51,863 bases of DNA from Erythrobacter sp. CCH5-A1. GTDB lineage: Bacteria > Pseudomonadota > Alphaproteobacteria > Sphingomonadales > Sphingomonadaceae. Under the pieces are notes generated by a model. That model was given only the letters and a program-made list of their open reading frames with translations. It was not told the DNA's origin and searched no databases. Of the stretch, positions 6,503 to 15,525 are shown one piece after another. Location of the stretch: NCBI RefSeq assembly GCF_001557115.1, contig NZ_LSKQ01000299.1, positions 1 to 51,863 of the forward strand, in the 5' to 3' direction. A program made the translations under genes and the position numbers. Numbering within the stretch: position 1 is the stretch's first letter; each line of letters opens with the position of its first letter.

Positions 6503-8947
6503 ATGCATCCGATTTCCCTCCGCACCGCGCTATTGCTCGGCGCCGGCCTTGCGGCGCTCACCGCCGTCCCCGCCACCGCGCAGGACGCCGCGACGGACAA
6601 CGCTGCGGCTGCCGAAGAGGCGCAGACCGACACCAGCAACGACATCATCGTCACCGCCCGCCGACGCCAGGAAAGCGCGCAGGACATTCCGCTCGCGGTA
6701 TCGGTGCTCGATGCCAAGCAGCTTGACGAGACCGGGGCGTTCAACGTGAACCGCCTGCAGCAGCTCGCCCCCACCCTGCAATTCTACTCCTCCAACCCGC
6801 GCAACACCGCGGTCAATATCCGCGGCCTCGGCGTGCCCTTCGGCCTCACCAGCGACGGGTTCGAGCAGGGCGTGGGCATCTATGTCGACGACGTCTATTA
6901 CTCGCGCGTCGCCTCGGCGACCTTCGACTTCCTCGATGTCGCGCAGATCGAAGTGCTGCGCGGGCCGCAGGGGACGCTTTACGGCAAGAACACCACCGCG
7001 GGCGCGATCAACATCCAGACCAACCAGCCGACCTTCGATTTCGAGGGCCGCGCCGAGGTGAGCGTGGGCAATTACAACTACCAGCAGGCGCGGGTCGCGG
7101 TGTCCGGCCCGCTTTCGGACAAGGTGGCCGCGCGCATCGCCTTCTCGGGCACCAGCCGCAATGGCACGATCCGCAATGTCGTGACCGGCGAGGACATCCA
7201 GAGCCTCGACAATATCGGCCTGCGCGCCCAGCTGTTGTGGGAGCCGACCGACACGCTCAAGATCAAGCTCGTCGGCGATTACAACAAGCAGGACGCGGTG
7301 TGCTGCGGATCGGTTTTCGTGCGGACCGGGGCGACCCAGCGGCCCTTGAACCGCCAGTTCGCCGCGCTCGCCGCCGCGCAGAACTATGCCCCGCCGAGCA
7401 CCGATCCCTTCGACCGGCTGACCGACCTCGATTCCAACCTCAACGCGGGCAACGTCATCGCGGGCGCGGCGCTCAAGATCACCTGGGACGTGGGGCCGGG
7501 CACCTTCACCTCGGTGACCGCCTGGCGGACCTGGGACTGGAAGCCCGAGAACGACCGCGACTTCACCGGCCTGTCGATCGTGCGCCTCTCGCAGAACCCC
7601 TCGCAGCAGGACCAGTACACGCAGGAATTCCGCTACGCCTATTCGGGCGAGGCATTCGACTTCGTGCTCGGCGCCTTCGCCTTCGACCAGCGGATCGACA
7701 CGCAGGGGACTGAGCAGCACGGCATCGCTTCGAGCCGCTGGACGATCGCGCCGAACAACGCCCTGTCGAACGAGCCGAGCGTTTTGAACGGCCTCACCGC
7801 GCGCAATCTCCAGTTCCTCAAGAGCACCAGCGCGGCGCTGTTCGGGCAGCTTTCCTGGAAGGTGACCGACGCCTTCACCATCCAGCCGGGCGCGCGGCTC
7901 AACTACGACAAGAAATCGGGCTTCTACCAGCGCCGGGTGTTCACCGGCACCGGCGTGGAGCTGACCGGCCGCGAGACCGACGCCCGCTCCCGCGCCCAGC
8001 TTGCCGTCTTCACGCCGCAGGAAAGCGCGCCCGAGGATACCGACTGGAACCTCACCTATGACCTGACGGCGTCATATGAAGTCGCGCCCGATGTGCTCGC
8101 CTACGGCACCTATGCGCGGAGCTTCAAGACCATCGGGATCAACCAGAACGGGCTGCCGACCGACGCCAACGGCGTGCCAATCGCAGCAGCAGGCACGATC
8201 CGGCCGGAGAAGGTCGATCACTTCGAATTGGGCCTCAAGAGCCAGTTCTGGGACCGCAAGGCGACCCTCAACCTCGCCGCCTACCGCACCGATATCCGCG
8301 ACTATCAGGCGACCGTGAACAACGGCCAGTTCGGGGTGCTGCGCGGCTATCTCGCCAATGCCGGCAAGGTCCGCTCGCAGGGGATCGAGGCGGACTTCCA
8401 GATCCGCCCGAGCGAGCGCTTCATCGCCTATGCGAGCGGCGCATATACCGATGCAAAATACGTCCGCTTCACCGATGCGCCCTGCCCGCCCGAGTTTGCG
8501 GGCGGCACCACGGTCGGCGCCGGCCAGACGCCGTCCGCACCCGGAACCCCCGGCGGCCTCAGCCCGGCCAACTGCGACATTTCCGGCCAGCGCCTGCCGG
8601 GCGTGTCGAAGTGGTCCTTCTCGTTCGGGGCCGAGGGTAACGTGCCCGCGCGCGTGCTCGGGCAGGAGGGCGAGGTCTATCTCGGCTATGACGGCAGCTA
8701 CCGGTCGGACTTTTCGTCCAACCCGTCGCCTTCGGTCTACACCTTTGTCGATGGCTACAGCCTGTCCAATTTCCGCCTTGGTTTCCGTACACAAGGCGGG
8801 CTCAACATTTTCGGATGGGTGAGGAACGCGTTTGACGAAGACTACTTCGAACAGCTCTTCGTTGGCCCGGGCAACACCGGCCTGATTGCAGGCCTGCCCG
8901 GCGATCCGCGCACCTGGGGCGGAACCGTCGCCGTTACCTTCCGATAG
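6503..8947 (+). CDS. TonB-dependent outer-membrane receptor
   Basis: The 814-residue protein starts at the ATG at 6503, preceded by AAGGCGAG. A frame-compatible ATG ten codons upstream lacks a ribosome site. Residues 1-27 form a signal peptide cut after ATAQ. The TonB box region DIIVTARRRQESAQDIPL follows, then a plug domain with the typical blocks RGLG, LRGPQGTLYGKNTTAGAIN and a long beta-barrel ending WGGTVAVTFR. The family imports scarce substrates across the outer membrane using proton-motive energy from TonB/ExbBD. The sphingomonad-style sequence does not reveal the ligand. Its setting between YezD and a TauE/SafE exporter under an Rrf2 regulator suggests a sulfur-containing compound, although an iron chelate is also possible. 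Confidence 0.95.
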   Translation: MHPISLRTALLLGAGLAALTAVPATAQDAATDNAAAAEEAQTDTSNDIIVTARRRQESAQDIPLAVSVLDAKQLDETGAFNVNRLQQLAPTLQFYSSNPRNTAVNIRGLGVPFGLTSDGFEQGVGIYVDDVYYSRVASATFDFLDVAQIEVLRGPQGTLYGKNTTAGAINIQTNQPTFDFEGRAEVSVGNYNYQQARVAVSGPLSDKVAARIAFSGTSRNGTIRNVVTGEDIQSLDNIGLRAQLLWEPTDTLKIKLVGDYNKQDAVCCGSVFVRTGATQRPLNRQFAALAAAQNYAPPSTDPFDRLTDLDSNLNAGNVIAGAALKITWDVGPGTFTSVTAWRTWDWKPENDRDFTGLSIVRLSQNPSQQDQYTQEFRYAYSGEAFDFVLGAFAFDQRIDTQGTEQHGIASSRWTIAPNNALSNEPSVLNGLTARNLQFLKSTSAALFGQLSWKVTDAFTIQPGARLNYDKKSGFYQRRVFTGTGVELTGRETDARSRAQLAVFTPQESAPEDTDWNLTYDLTASYEVAPDVLAYGTYARSFKTIGINQNGLPTDANGVPIAAAGTIRPEKVDHFELGLKSQFWDRKATLNLAAYRTDIRDYQATVNNGQFGVLRGYLANAGKVRSQGIEADFQIRPSERFIAYASGAYTDAKYVRFTDAPCPPEFAGGTTVGAGQTPSAPGTPGGLSPANCDISGQRLPGVSKWSFSFGAEGNVPARVLGQEGEVYLGYDGSYRSDFSSNPSPSVYTFVDGYSLSNFRLGFRTQGGLNIFGWVRNAFDEDYFEQLFVGPGNTGLIAGLPGDPRTWGGTVAVTFR

Positions 8948-8984
8948 ATCCCCCCTTCCACCCCTCGCAGAGAGGACATGCCTC

Positions 8985-9758
8985 ATGCCGGACCTGACCC
9001 AGCTCCTTCTCGACATCCTGCCGTTCATCGCGATCGGCTTTGCCGCGCAGATGATCGACGGGGCGCTGGGCATGGCCTTCGGCGTCACCACGCAGACCCT
9101 GCTGGTGAGCGCGATGGGCGTGCCCCCGGCAAGCGCCTCGGCCAGCGTCCACCTGGTCGAGCTGTTCACCACCGGCGCCTCGGGGATCAGCCACGCATGG
9201 CAGAGGAATGTCGACTGGGGGCTGTTCCGGCGGCTGGTGCCCTTCGGGGTGCTGGGCGGGGTGACGGGAGCCTATATCCTCTCCAATATCGACGCGAGCG
9301 CCGCGCGGCCCTTCGTGATGCTCTACCTCACGGGGATCGGCTTCTACCTGCTGTGGCGGGCGATCCGGATGGCCAAACCGCGCTTCGAGGACCCCAAGTT
9401 CACCAGCCCACTGGCGCTGGTGGGCGGATTTCTCGACGCGGCGGGCGGGGGCGGCTGGGGCCCTGTCGTGACAAGCAACCTGCTGATCCAGGGCGGCGAT
9501 CCGAGAAAGGTCATCGGCACAGTCAACACCGCCGAATTCCTGCTCACCCTGTCGATCTCGGTCACCTTCCTGCTGACGCTCGGCCCGGCGGCCTTCACGC
9601 TGATCACCGGCGGGCTGATCCTCGGCGGGGTGGTCGCCGCGCCGTTCGGGGCGATCCTCGCCAGCCGCGTCCAGCCGCGCACACTTCTGCTCGCGGTCTC
9701 GCTGGTGCTGATCGTGACGAGCGCCTACAGCATCTGGAAGGCGTGGCCGATCATCTAG
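8985..9758 (+). CDS. TauE/SafE (TSUP) family sulfite/organosulfur transporter
   Basis: The start is the ATG at 8985, behind AGAGAGGAC. The frame stays open upstream into the receptor gene, but that part is not protein-like. The 257-residue product has about eight hydrophobic segments. It has the characteristic N-terminal block GFAAQMIDGALGMAFGV and its second-half echo GGFLDAAGGGGWGPVVT, the two Gly-rich repeats of the TSUP family. Members move sulfite, sulfoacetate or related anions across the inner membrane. It lies 37 bases after the TonB-dependent receptor and is very likely in its operon. Direction and substrate cannot be read from sequence. Confidence 0.9.
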   Translation: MPDLTQLLLDILPFIAIGFAAQMIDGALGMAFGVTTQTLLVSAMGVPPASASASVHLVELFTTGASGISHAWQRNVDWGLFRRLVPFGVLGGVTGAYILSNIDASAARPFVMLYLTGIGFYLLWRAIRMAKPRFEDPKFTSPLALVGGFLDAAGGGGWGPVVTSNLLIQGGDPRKVIGTVNTAEFLLTLSISVTFLLTLGPAAFTLITGGLILGGVVAAPFGAILASRVQPRTLLLAVSLVLIVTSAYSIWKAWPII

Positions 9759-9794
9759 GGCCGATCATCTAGGGCCGACCTGCGAGACACCGGG

Positions 9795-10598
9795 ATGGAC
9801 ACTGAACTGCTGCTGATCTGCGCGCTCACGGGCGTGATCAACCTCATTGGCGCGCTCGCTTATGCGGCGCGCATCGCGGGGGTGCGTACGGGGCGCATCG
9901 CACTGTCCTTTGCCCTCTTCAACGTGCTGCTGTTGGTGAGCCGCACCTCGAACGGCTTTCTCGGTCCCTTCCTCGCCAAGCGGATCGAGACGGCGCTGGC
10001 GAGCGGCGACGGCGCCACCCTGATCTGGGACCTGCGGCTGGTGCTGCTGGCCGCCGCGGCCTCGGTCGCGCTCGGCATCGTGCTGGTGCCGACCGGGCAG
10101 CGAGTCTTCGCCGCCGCGATCACCTATTTCCAGCGCAGCCGCTCGACCGCCGGGCTGATCCTGCGGGCGATGACGCCCTCGGGGCTTGCCACCCTGCGGG
10201 ATTCGGTCGCGATCCCTTCGGGCGGGACGCTGCAATCGCTGAAGGGCCCGCGCGGGGTGAGCTGGAGCGTGCTCGTCGCCAACGCGCTGGCGCAGGCGCT
10301 GCTGGCCGTCGGCGTGATCGCCTCGCTCTATGCCGGTTACCTCGTCCCCGAATTCCGCGTCACCGCCTCGCAGATGACCGCCATCGTCAACGGCTTTGCG
10401 ACGATCCTGCTGTTCGCGCTGATCGATCCGCAGATCTCCGCGCTGACCGACGATGTGGTCGACGGCAGCGTGTCCGAGGCGACCTTTCGCCGCGCGATGA
10501 TCTGGGTCTCGCTGAGCCGGCTGGCAGGCACTCTGCTGGCGCAGGTGGTGCTGGTGCCCGCCGCGGTTGTGATCGCCTGGGCGGCGGGTTGGCTCTAG
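9795..10598 (+). CDS. amj: Amj-type lipid II flippase (DUF2837)
   Basis: The 267-residue, mostly hydrophobic protein has about six membrane segments. The N-terminal blocks AYAARIAGVRTGRIA and SRTSNGFLGPFLAKRIE are distinctive of the Amj (YdaH, DUF2837) family. Bacillus Amj is an alternate lipid II flippase that can replace MurJ in moving the cell-wall precursor across the membrane. The start ATG at 9795 is 36 bases after the TauE-type gene. Its stop overlaps the convergent ChrA stop within CTAG at 10595-10598. Function here is by family only, and a second flippase (MurJ) is expected elsewhere on the chromosome. Confidence 0.82.
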   Translation: MDTELLLICALTGVINLIGALAYAARIAGVRTGRIALSFALFNVLLLVSRTSNGFLGPFLAKRIETALASGDGATLIWDLRLVLLAAAASVALGIVLVPTGQRVFAAAITYFQRSRSTAGLILRAMTPSGLATLRDSVAIPSGGTLQSLKGPRGVSWSVLVANALAQALLAVGVIASLYAGYLVPEFRVTASQMTAIVNGFATILLFALIDPQISALTDDVVDGSVSEATFRRAMIWVSLSRLAGTLLAQVVLVPAAVVIAWAAGWL

Positions 10599-11944
10599 CC
10601 AAGCAGGCCGAGCGCAAGCCCCCCCGCCGCGCACACCGCCAGCAGCCGCAGCACCCCCGACTTTGCCCCGAAAGCGAGCGCAAAGGCGAGCGCCGCCAGC
10701 AGCCCCGCACGCCAGTCGAAGCTGGCAAGCTCTGGCCAGTCAAACCGCAGCGGCCCCGCTTGGACCTCGCCGACGCGGGCGAACAGCACATGGAGCGCGA
10801 ACCACGCGGTGAGGTTGGCGATCACGCCGACGACCGCCGCAGTCACCGCAGCAAGGCCGCCCTTGAGCCACACCGCATTCCCCAGCCGGTCGATCCACGG
10901 CGCGAAGGCGAAGATCCACAGGAAGCAAGGCGCGAAAGTCACCCATGTGGTCAGCCCCGCCCCGAGCAGCCCGGCCACCAAGGGCGTGAACGGCGCGGGC
11001 GCGCGGAAGGCGGCGAGGTAGCCGACGAACTGCGTCACCAGGATCAGCGGCCCCGGCGTGGTCTCGGCAAGGCCCAGCCCGTCGGCCATCTCGCCCGCCT
11101 GAAGCCAGCCGAAGCCCTGCACCGCCTCCTGCGCCATATAGGCAAGCACCGCGTAGGCGCCGCCGAAGGTGACGATGGCAAGCTGCGAGAAGAAGGCGCC
11201 GACCTTCCACAGCACATGATCCTGCCCCAGCGTCGCGGCGATCAGCACCATCGGCGCGGCCCAGATCGCGCCCCAGACGAGCACCGAGAGAATGGTGGTG
11301 CGCCACGGATGGGGGGGCAGCACGCCGCCGCCCTTCGCCGGTTTCAGCGCCAGCAACTCGGGCCGCGTCCGGGCAATGATCATCCCGATCACCCCCGATC
11401 CCAGCACGATCAGCGGGAACGGCAGGTCGAACAGGAACAGCCCGGCAAAGGCCGTCGCCGCCAGCCCCTTCTTCATTGGCGTGTCCAGCGCCCTCCTGGC
11501 GATCCGCAGCAAGGCCTGCACCACGATCGCCAGCACCGCCGCCTTCACCCCGAGGAACAGCGCCGCCACCCAGCCGAGGTTCGCGGCGAGCGCATAGAAC
11601 ACCGACAGCGCGAGAATGATGCACGCCCCCGGGATCACGAACAGCAGCCCCGCTGCCAGCCCGCCGCGCACCCCAGCGAGCCGCCAGCCGATCCACGTCG
11701 CCAGCTGCTGCGCCTCGGGGCCGGGGAGCAGGTGGCAGAAATTCAAGGCGTGGAGGAAGTCCTCCTCCGCCACCCAGCCCCGCTCCTCGACGAGCTCGCG
11801 GTGCATCAGCGCGATCTGCCCGGCAGGGCCGCCGAAGCTCAGGAACCCGATGCGGGTGAAGGCGGAGAGAAGCTCAGGGAAGGTGGGGGCGGGAGCGGTC
11901 ACGCCCTCGCCCGGTGCAGCAATCGAAACGTCCGTGTCGGCCAT
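10595..11944 (-). CDS. chrA: ChrA-family chromate transporter
   Basis: The 449-residue protein starts at the ATG ending at 11944, with GAGG just upstream. The longer frame back to 12055 adds a basic, non-conserved stretch. It has the two-domain CHR layout. The first half contains RIGFLSFGGPAGQIALMHRE and NFCHLLPGPEAQQLATWIGW. The second half repeats the pattern with VTFGGAYAVLAYMAQEAVQ and TTPGPLILVTQFVGY. ChrA exports chromate from the cytoplasm, driven by the proton gradient. No chrB or other resistance gene is adjacent, so it may have another anion substrate. It stands convergent to the Amj gene. Confidence 0.93.
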   Translation of the reverse strand: MADTDVSIAAPGEGVTAPAPTFPELLSAFTRIGFLSFGGPAGQIALMHRELVEERGWVAEEDFLHALNFCHLLPGPEAQQLATWIGWRLAGVRGGLAAGLLFVIPGACIILALSVFYALAANLGWVAALFLGVKAAVLAIVVQALLRIARRALDTPMKKGLAATAFAGLFLFDLPFPLIVLGSGVIGMIIARTRPELLALKPAKGGGVLPPHPWRTTILSVLVWGAIWAAPMVLIAATLGQDHVLWKVGAFFSQLAIVTFGGAYAVLAYMAQEAVQGFGWLQAGEMADGLGLAETTPGPLILVTQFVGYLAAFRAPAPFTPLVAGLLGAGLTTWVTFAPCFLWIFAFAPWIDRLGNAVWLKGGLAAVTAAVVGVIANLTAWFALHVLFARVGEVQAGPLRFDWPELASFDWRAGLLAALAFALAFGAKSGVLRLLAVCAAGGLALGLLG

Positions 11945-12104
11945 GCGAACCTCGAAAATGGCCCCGCCGCGCAGCCGCACGGCAAGGGTGATGACGAGGC
12001 AACGCTTGGGCCTGTCTCGGCCTGGACGGGAGGTTGCTCGTCCCCGTGCCCTCACCTGCTAACGGGGAGGGCGGCGGGGTGCAAGGGGGTGCGAGGCGCG
12101 GGGC

Positions 12105-12449
12105 TCAGCCCGCCCCGATCCGCGCGGCAAGGCGCGTGCCGATCCACCATCCCGCCGCCAGCATCACCGCTGCGGCGGGCACGAACCACAGGGGGTGGGG
12201 AAAGGCGAAAAGGTTGATCAGCGCGAGCACGCCCAGCACCACCGGCACCGCGATGCTGAGGCCGCGCCCCGCCAGCGCCGCGCACACCGCCGAGCCCGCC
12301 AGCGCCCCGAGACCGTAGCCCGCGGCCGCGAGCGCGAACACCGCCTCCCCGCTCGTCATGCTGTGCCCGGCAGTCTCGACTCCGGCGATCACCAGTCCGG
12401 CCGCCAGAACGCCGCCCACCACCCCGCCAATCTTGCGCAACATCGTCAT
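12105..12449 (-). CDS. Small integral membrane protein of unknown function
   Basis: The 114-residue Ala/Gly/Val-rich protein has four likely membrane helices (about 7-25, 34-61, 64-84 and 86-107), short charged ends and no catalytic motif. I recognise no family. It starts ATG-ACG-ATG with AAAGGAGA upstream, and that ribosome site lies in the right arm of the inverted repeat at 12459-12497. It lies 61 bases after the AraC-type regulator on the same strand, so it may be co-transcribed or controlled by it. Confidence 0.7.
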   Translation of the reverse strand: MTMLRKIGGVVGGVLAAGLVIAGVETAGHSMTSGEAVFALAAAGYGLGALAGSAVCAALAGRGLSIAVPVVLGVLALINLFAFPHPLWFVPAAAVMLAAGWWIGTRLAARIGAG

Positions 12450-12458
12450 CGCCCGTTC

Positions 12459-12497
12459 TCCTTTGCCGCTCCTTTGGCGCGGCGGCGCGGCGAAGGA
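12459..12497 (-). repeat. GC-rich inverted repeat over a ribosome binding site
   Basis: TCCTTTGCCGC (12459-12469) and GCGGCGAAGGA (12487-12497) pair along 11 positions with one G-T wobble around a 17-base loop. In leftward transcripts, the 3' arm contains the AAAGGAG ribosome site of the membrane protein starting at 12449, so the stem could limit its translation. It does not have the U-tract of a terminator for leftward genes. Confidence 0.4.
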
Positions 12498-12510
12498 TTG
12501 AAAAAAGCGG

Positions 12511-13380
12511 TCAGCTCAGCGGAAAAAGATGCGGCGGCAGGTTGCCCCCGCGCTTCTGGAGCGCGGCGGGGGTGGCGCCGGTCAGCGCGCCGACATCGCG
12601 GGTGAGGTGCGCCTGATCGGCATAGCCCAGCTCCTGCGCGAGGTCGGCGAGCGACTGCTCCGCTCCGCCAGAGCCCGCGCGGCGCAGCACCGCATCGAGC
12701 CGGTGGAGCCGCAGCCAGCGCTTGGGGCTGAGCCCGGCCGCGCGGGCGAAGGTGCGGCGCAAGGTTCGCGGGTGCACCCCCAGCGCCTCGGCCAGCGCGC
12801 CCGCGCGCGCGGCATCGGCAAGCGCGCCGAAATCGGGCCGATCCCCGCCGAGCGCGCTCTGCTCGGCGAGCCAGCGCCCGAACAGCGCGAAGCGCGCCAC
12901 GTCGCTGTCCGCCGCGCGCAGCAGCGCCACCAGCGCGCCCGCCTCATCGGTGCCCCACACCTCGGCGAGGCGCGGCGGCGGGGTGCCGTCGCCTGGCGGC
13001 AGCGGGCCAAGCAGCGCCTGCGCCGCCCACGGCTCGAGCCGCGCGCCGATCAGATGGCGGCGCCCGACCGAGCGGGCATAGCGCGGGCCGGACTGGATCG
13101 GCGTCACCCAGGCATCGCCATAGAGCTGCTCCGCCCCCTCCATCGCCGACCGCCACCAGTGGACCCCGGCAATGCTGACGACCAGTTCGACATAGGGCTT
13201 GGGCAGGCCCGCATGGAGCCGCCCGTCATCCTCCAGCTGCCACAGCTCGAACACGCCTTGCGCGATGGCGGCAGGCGGGGCGGCGGTGATGAAGCGGGTC
13301 TGCGGCAGCGTGGGCACGGCGGCTCGCTTACACCATCGCAGGCCGCGCGCGAAGGGGCGCGGCGCGCCGGGACAGGTCAC
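12511..13380 (-). CDS. AraC-family transcriptional regulator
   Basis: The protein is up to 289 residues long. A GTG start at residue 22 (13317) is an alternative, because the first residues are basic and Pro-rich. The C-terminal quarter is a double helix-turn-helix of AraC type: the first at about 195-213 (ALAEALGVHPRTLRRTFARA), the second at about 243-266 (LADLAQELGYADQAHLTRDV). The N-terminal 180 residues resemble the sensing domain seen in DUF6597-type AraC regulators (PKPYVELVVSIAG and IGARLEPWAA). The ligand is unknown. The only same-strand partner is the small membrane protein at 12105-12449. Confidence 0.86.
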   Translation of the reverse strand: MTCPGAPRPFARGLRWCKRAAVPTLPQTRFITAAPPAAIAQGVFELWQLEDDGRLHAGLPKPYVELVVSIAGVHWWRSAMEGAEQLYGDAWVTPIQSGPRYARSVGRRHLIGARLEPWAAQALLGPLPPGDGTPPPRLAEVWGTDEAGALVALLRAADSDVARFALFGRWLAEQSALGGDRPDFGALADAARAGALAEALGVHPRTLRRTFARAAGLSPKRWLRLHRLDAVLRRAGSGGAEQSLADLAQELGYADQAHLTRDVGALTGATPAALQKRGGNLPPHLFPLS

Positions 13381-13531
13381 CTCCCCGTGCCACCACCAAC
13401 CCGCACAAATACGGACGCCGCGTGCAAGGCTCGTGAACGCTCTGGCGCACTACACCCTCGCCCACACGATCCGGTTCGAAAGCGTCTGCATCCCGCCGGT
13501 GCACGCCCCGTGACATTCTGGAGTGAAGGTG

Positions 13532-15496
13532 ATGGCGCTGGTAAAGAGGGAAAATCTGAACGGGGCGGGCGTCCCCAATGGCGTGCTGGCCGACAAGGCC
13601 GTGGGCGGCAGCAAGGCGCGGGCGAAGACCACCGGAGAGGGGGCTTCCGCCCGCGAGGCCGACGCGAGGAAGCGCGCCGCGCGCACCTATGCCCGCCAGC
13701 AACAGGCCGCCGAGCGGATCGCCGCGGCCAGCACGCAGTTCGCGGGCGGTGTTGCCGAGGCGACCGAGGCGCTCGAACTGCTGCAATCGGCGATGACCCA
13801 GATCGCCGCGGGCGCCGAACAGGCCTCCAGCGCCTCGCAGCAATCGCTGAACAATGTCTCGCGGATCGGCACGCTGGTGCGCGATTGCCGCAGCGCGGCC
13901 GATGTCTCGCTCGATCGCACCCGCGACCTGCAGCGCCTGCTGGAATCCAACCGCACCCAGATCGACGCCTCGGTGCGCGCGCTCGAGACCGCCTCGGAGC
14001 GCCAGACCGCTTCGGTCAAGACCGTGAGCGACCTTGAAGCCCAGGCGACCAATATCGGCGAGATCGTCAAGGCAGTCGCGCGGATCGCCGACCAGACCAA
14101 TCTCCTCGCCCTGAACGCCGCGATCGAGGCGGCGCGCGCGGGCGAGCACGGCAAGGGCTTCGCGGTGGTCGCCGACGAGGTGCGCACGCTGGCCGAAACC
14201 TCCGAGAAGAGCGCGTCCGAAATCCAGTCGCTGGTCGGCCAGATCCAGGCCGAGGTGCAGGTGATCGCCGAGGGCATCCTCGCCTCGGCCGAGGCGGCGC
14301 GCAGCGAGGCGCAGAAGGGCGCGGACGTGACCATCCGGCTCGCTGCCCTGCGGCAGGACATGGAAGCGATCGTCGCCGGCGCGGAGACCATCGCGCGGCT
14401 CAATGCGGAAAGCGAGACCGCGGTGATCGAGGCGCAGAAGGGGTCGGAAGCGATCTCTAGCGCGGCGGCCGAACAGTCGGCGGCCTGCGAGGAAGTGACC
14501 GCGACGCTCGACCAGCAGGCGAGCGCGCTGCGCGAATGCGACCAGACCGCGCAGAACCTCTCCGAAGTCGCCGAGGAAATGAAGAACTCGACCGACGTGC
14601 GCAAGAGCGCCGAGGAGGTCGCCTCGGCGGCGGAGGAACTTTCGAGCGCGGTGGAGGAAATCAACCGTTCGGCGAGCCAGATCCTCGTCGCCATCGACCA
14701 GATCGCGGGCGGCGCGCGGACCGCTTCGGCCGCCGCCAACCAGTCGGGCGCGGCGATCGAGCAGATCAGGAAGGGCGCCCAGCTTTCGGCCGAGGCCGCG
14801 CTGACCGGGCTCGAGCGCGGCGAGGCGGTCTCGGGCCTCATCGCCGAAAGCCGCAGCTCGGTCGAGGAGATGATCGCCGGGGTCGCCGCCTCGGTCGACA
14901 GCAACGCAGCCTTGCGCGCGCAGGTGACGCAACTGGGACAGGTCTCGCGCAAGATCGACAAGATCGTCGAGGCGATCACCACGGTCGGAATCAAGACCAA
15001 CATGCTCGCGGTCAACGGCTCGGTCGAAGCCGCGCGCGCGGGCGATTTCGGCCAGGGCTTCGCGGTGGTCAGCAACGACATCCGCAATCTCGCCGAGGAA
15101 TCCTCGGAGAACGCCGATCGGATCAAGGATCTGGTGCGCACCATCCAGGAACAGATCGCCAATGTCGCGGGCGATCTCGACGAGATCAGCAGCGCCGCGC
15201 TGAGCGAGGTCGAGACCAACAAGGCGATCACCGCCGATCTTGCCAAGGTGACCGAGGACATGGCCGAGGTGCTGGGCGGCAACCGCTCGATCCGCGAGGC
15301 CGCCGACGAGATGCTGCGGCAGGTGACCGAGGTGCAGGCCGGGATCAACCAGATCGCCGCCGCCGCGACCCAGGCCGACCAGGCCTCGGCGCAGGCCGCC
15401 AGCGCTGCAAAGCAGCAGAGCCAGGGCGCCGAGGAGCTTGCCGTGGCGATCGAGGATGTCGCCTCGATGGCCGACGAGCTCCAGTCGAACGCGTAA
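13532..15496 (+). CDS. Soluble chemoreceptor with two MCP signalling tips
   Basis: The start chosen is the ATG at 13532, six bases after GGAGTG; in-frame GTG codons just upstream are less well placed. The 654-residue protein is helical throughout and has no membrane segment or recognisable sensory domain. Two MCP hairpin tips are visible about 300 residues apart. The first begins at residue 187 ([19 protein letters not shown], then [16 protein letters not shown]). The second begins at 487 ([19 protein letters not shown], then [16 protein letters not shown]). MCP tips bind CheA and CheW. The protein heads the che operon and should act in the cytoplasm. Two tips in one chain suggest an internal duplication that could nucleate an array without the membrane. 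Confidence 0.9.
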   Translation: MALVKRENLNGAGVPNGVLADKAVGGSKARAKTTGEGASAREADARKRAARTYARQQQAAERIAAASTQFAGGVAEATEALELLQSAMTQIAAGAEQASSASQQSLNNVSRIGTLVRDCRSAADVSLDRTRDLQRLLESNRTQIDASVRALETASERQTASVKTVSDLEAQATNIGEIVKAVARIADQTNLLALNAAIEAARAGEHGKGFAVVADEVRTLAETSEKSASEIQSLVGQIQAEVQVIAEGILASAEAARSEAQKGADVTIRLAALRQDMEAIVAGAETIARLNAESETAVIEAQKGSEAISSAAAEQSAACEEVTATLDQQASALRECDQTAQNLSEVAEEMKNSTDVRKSAEEVASAAEELSSAVEEINRSASQILVAIDQIAGGARTASAAANQSGAAIEQIRKGAQLSAEAALTGLERGEAVSGLIAESRSSVEEMIAGVAASVDSNAALRAQVTQLGQVSRKIDKIVEAITTVGIKTNMLAVNGSVEAARAGDFGQGFAVVSNDIRNLAEESSENADRIKDLVRTIQEQIANVAGDLDEISSAALSEVETNKAITADLAKVTEDMAEVLGGNRSIREAADEMLRQVTEVQAGINQIAAAATQADQASAQAASAAKQQSQGAEELAVAIEDVASMADELQSNA

Positions 15497-15525
15497 GCGC
15501 TCCCGCCTGCGAAAGGGCCGATGCG

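Noticed and set aside
10589..12217. 542-residue rightward frame opposite chrA
   Set aside because: Arg/Gln/Pro-rich shadow of the ChrA gene; no signal, domain or ribosome site.
14536..15525. 330-codon upstream extension of the triple CheW frame
   Set aside because: It lies in another frame of the receptor gene and is Arg/Gly/Asp-rich nonsense; CheW sequence starts at 15526.
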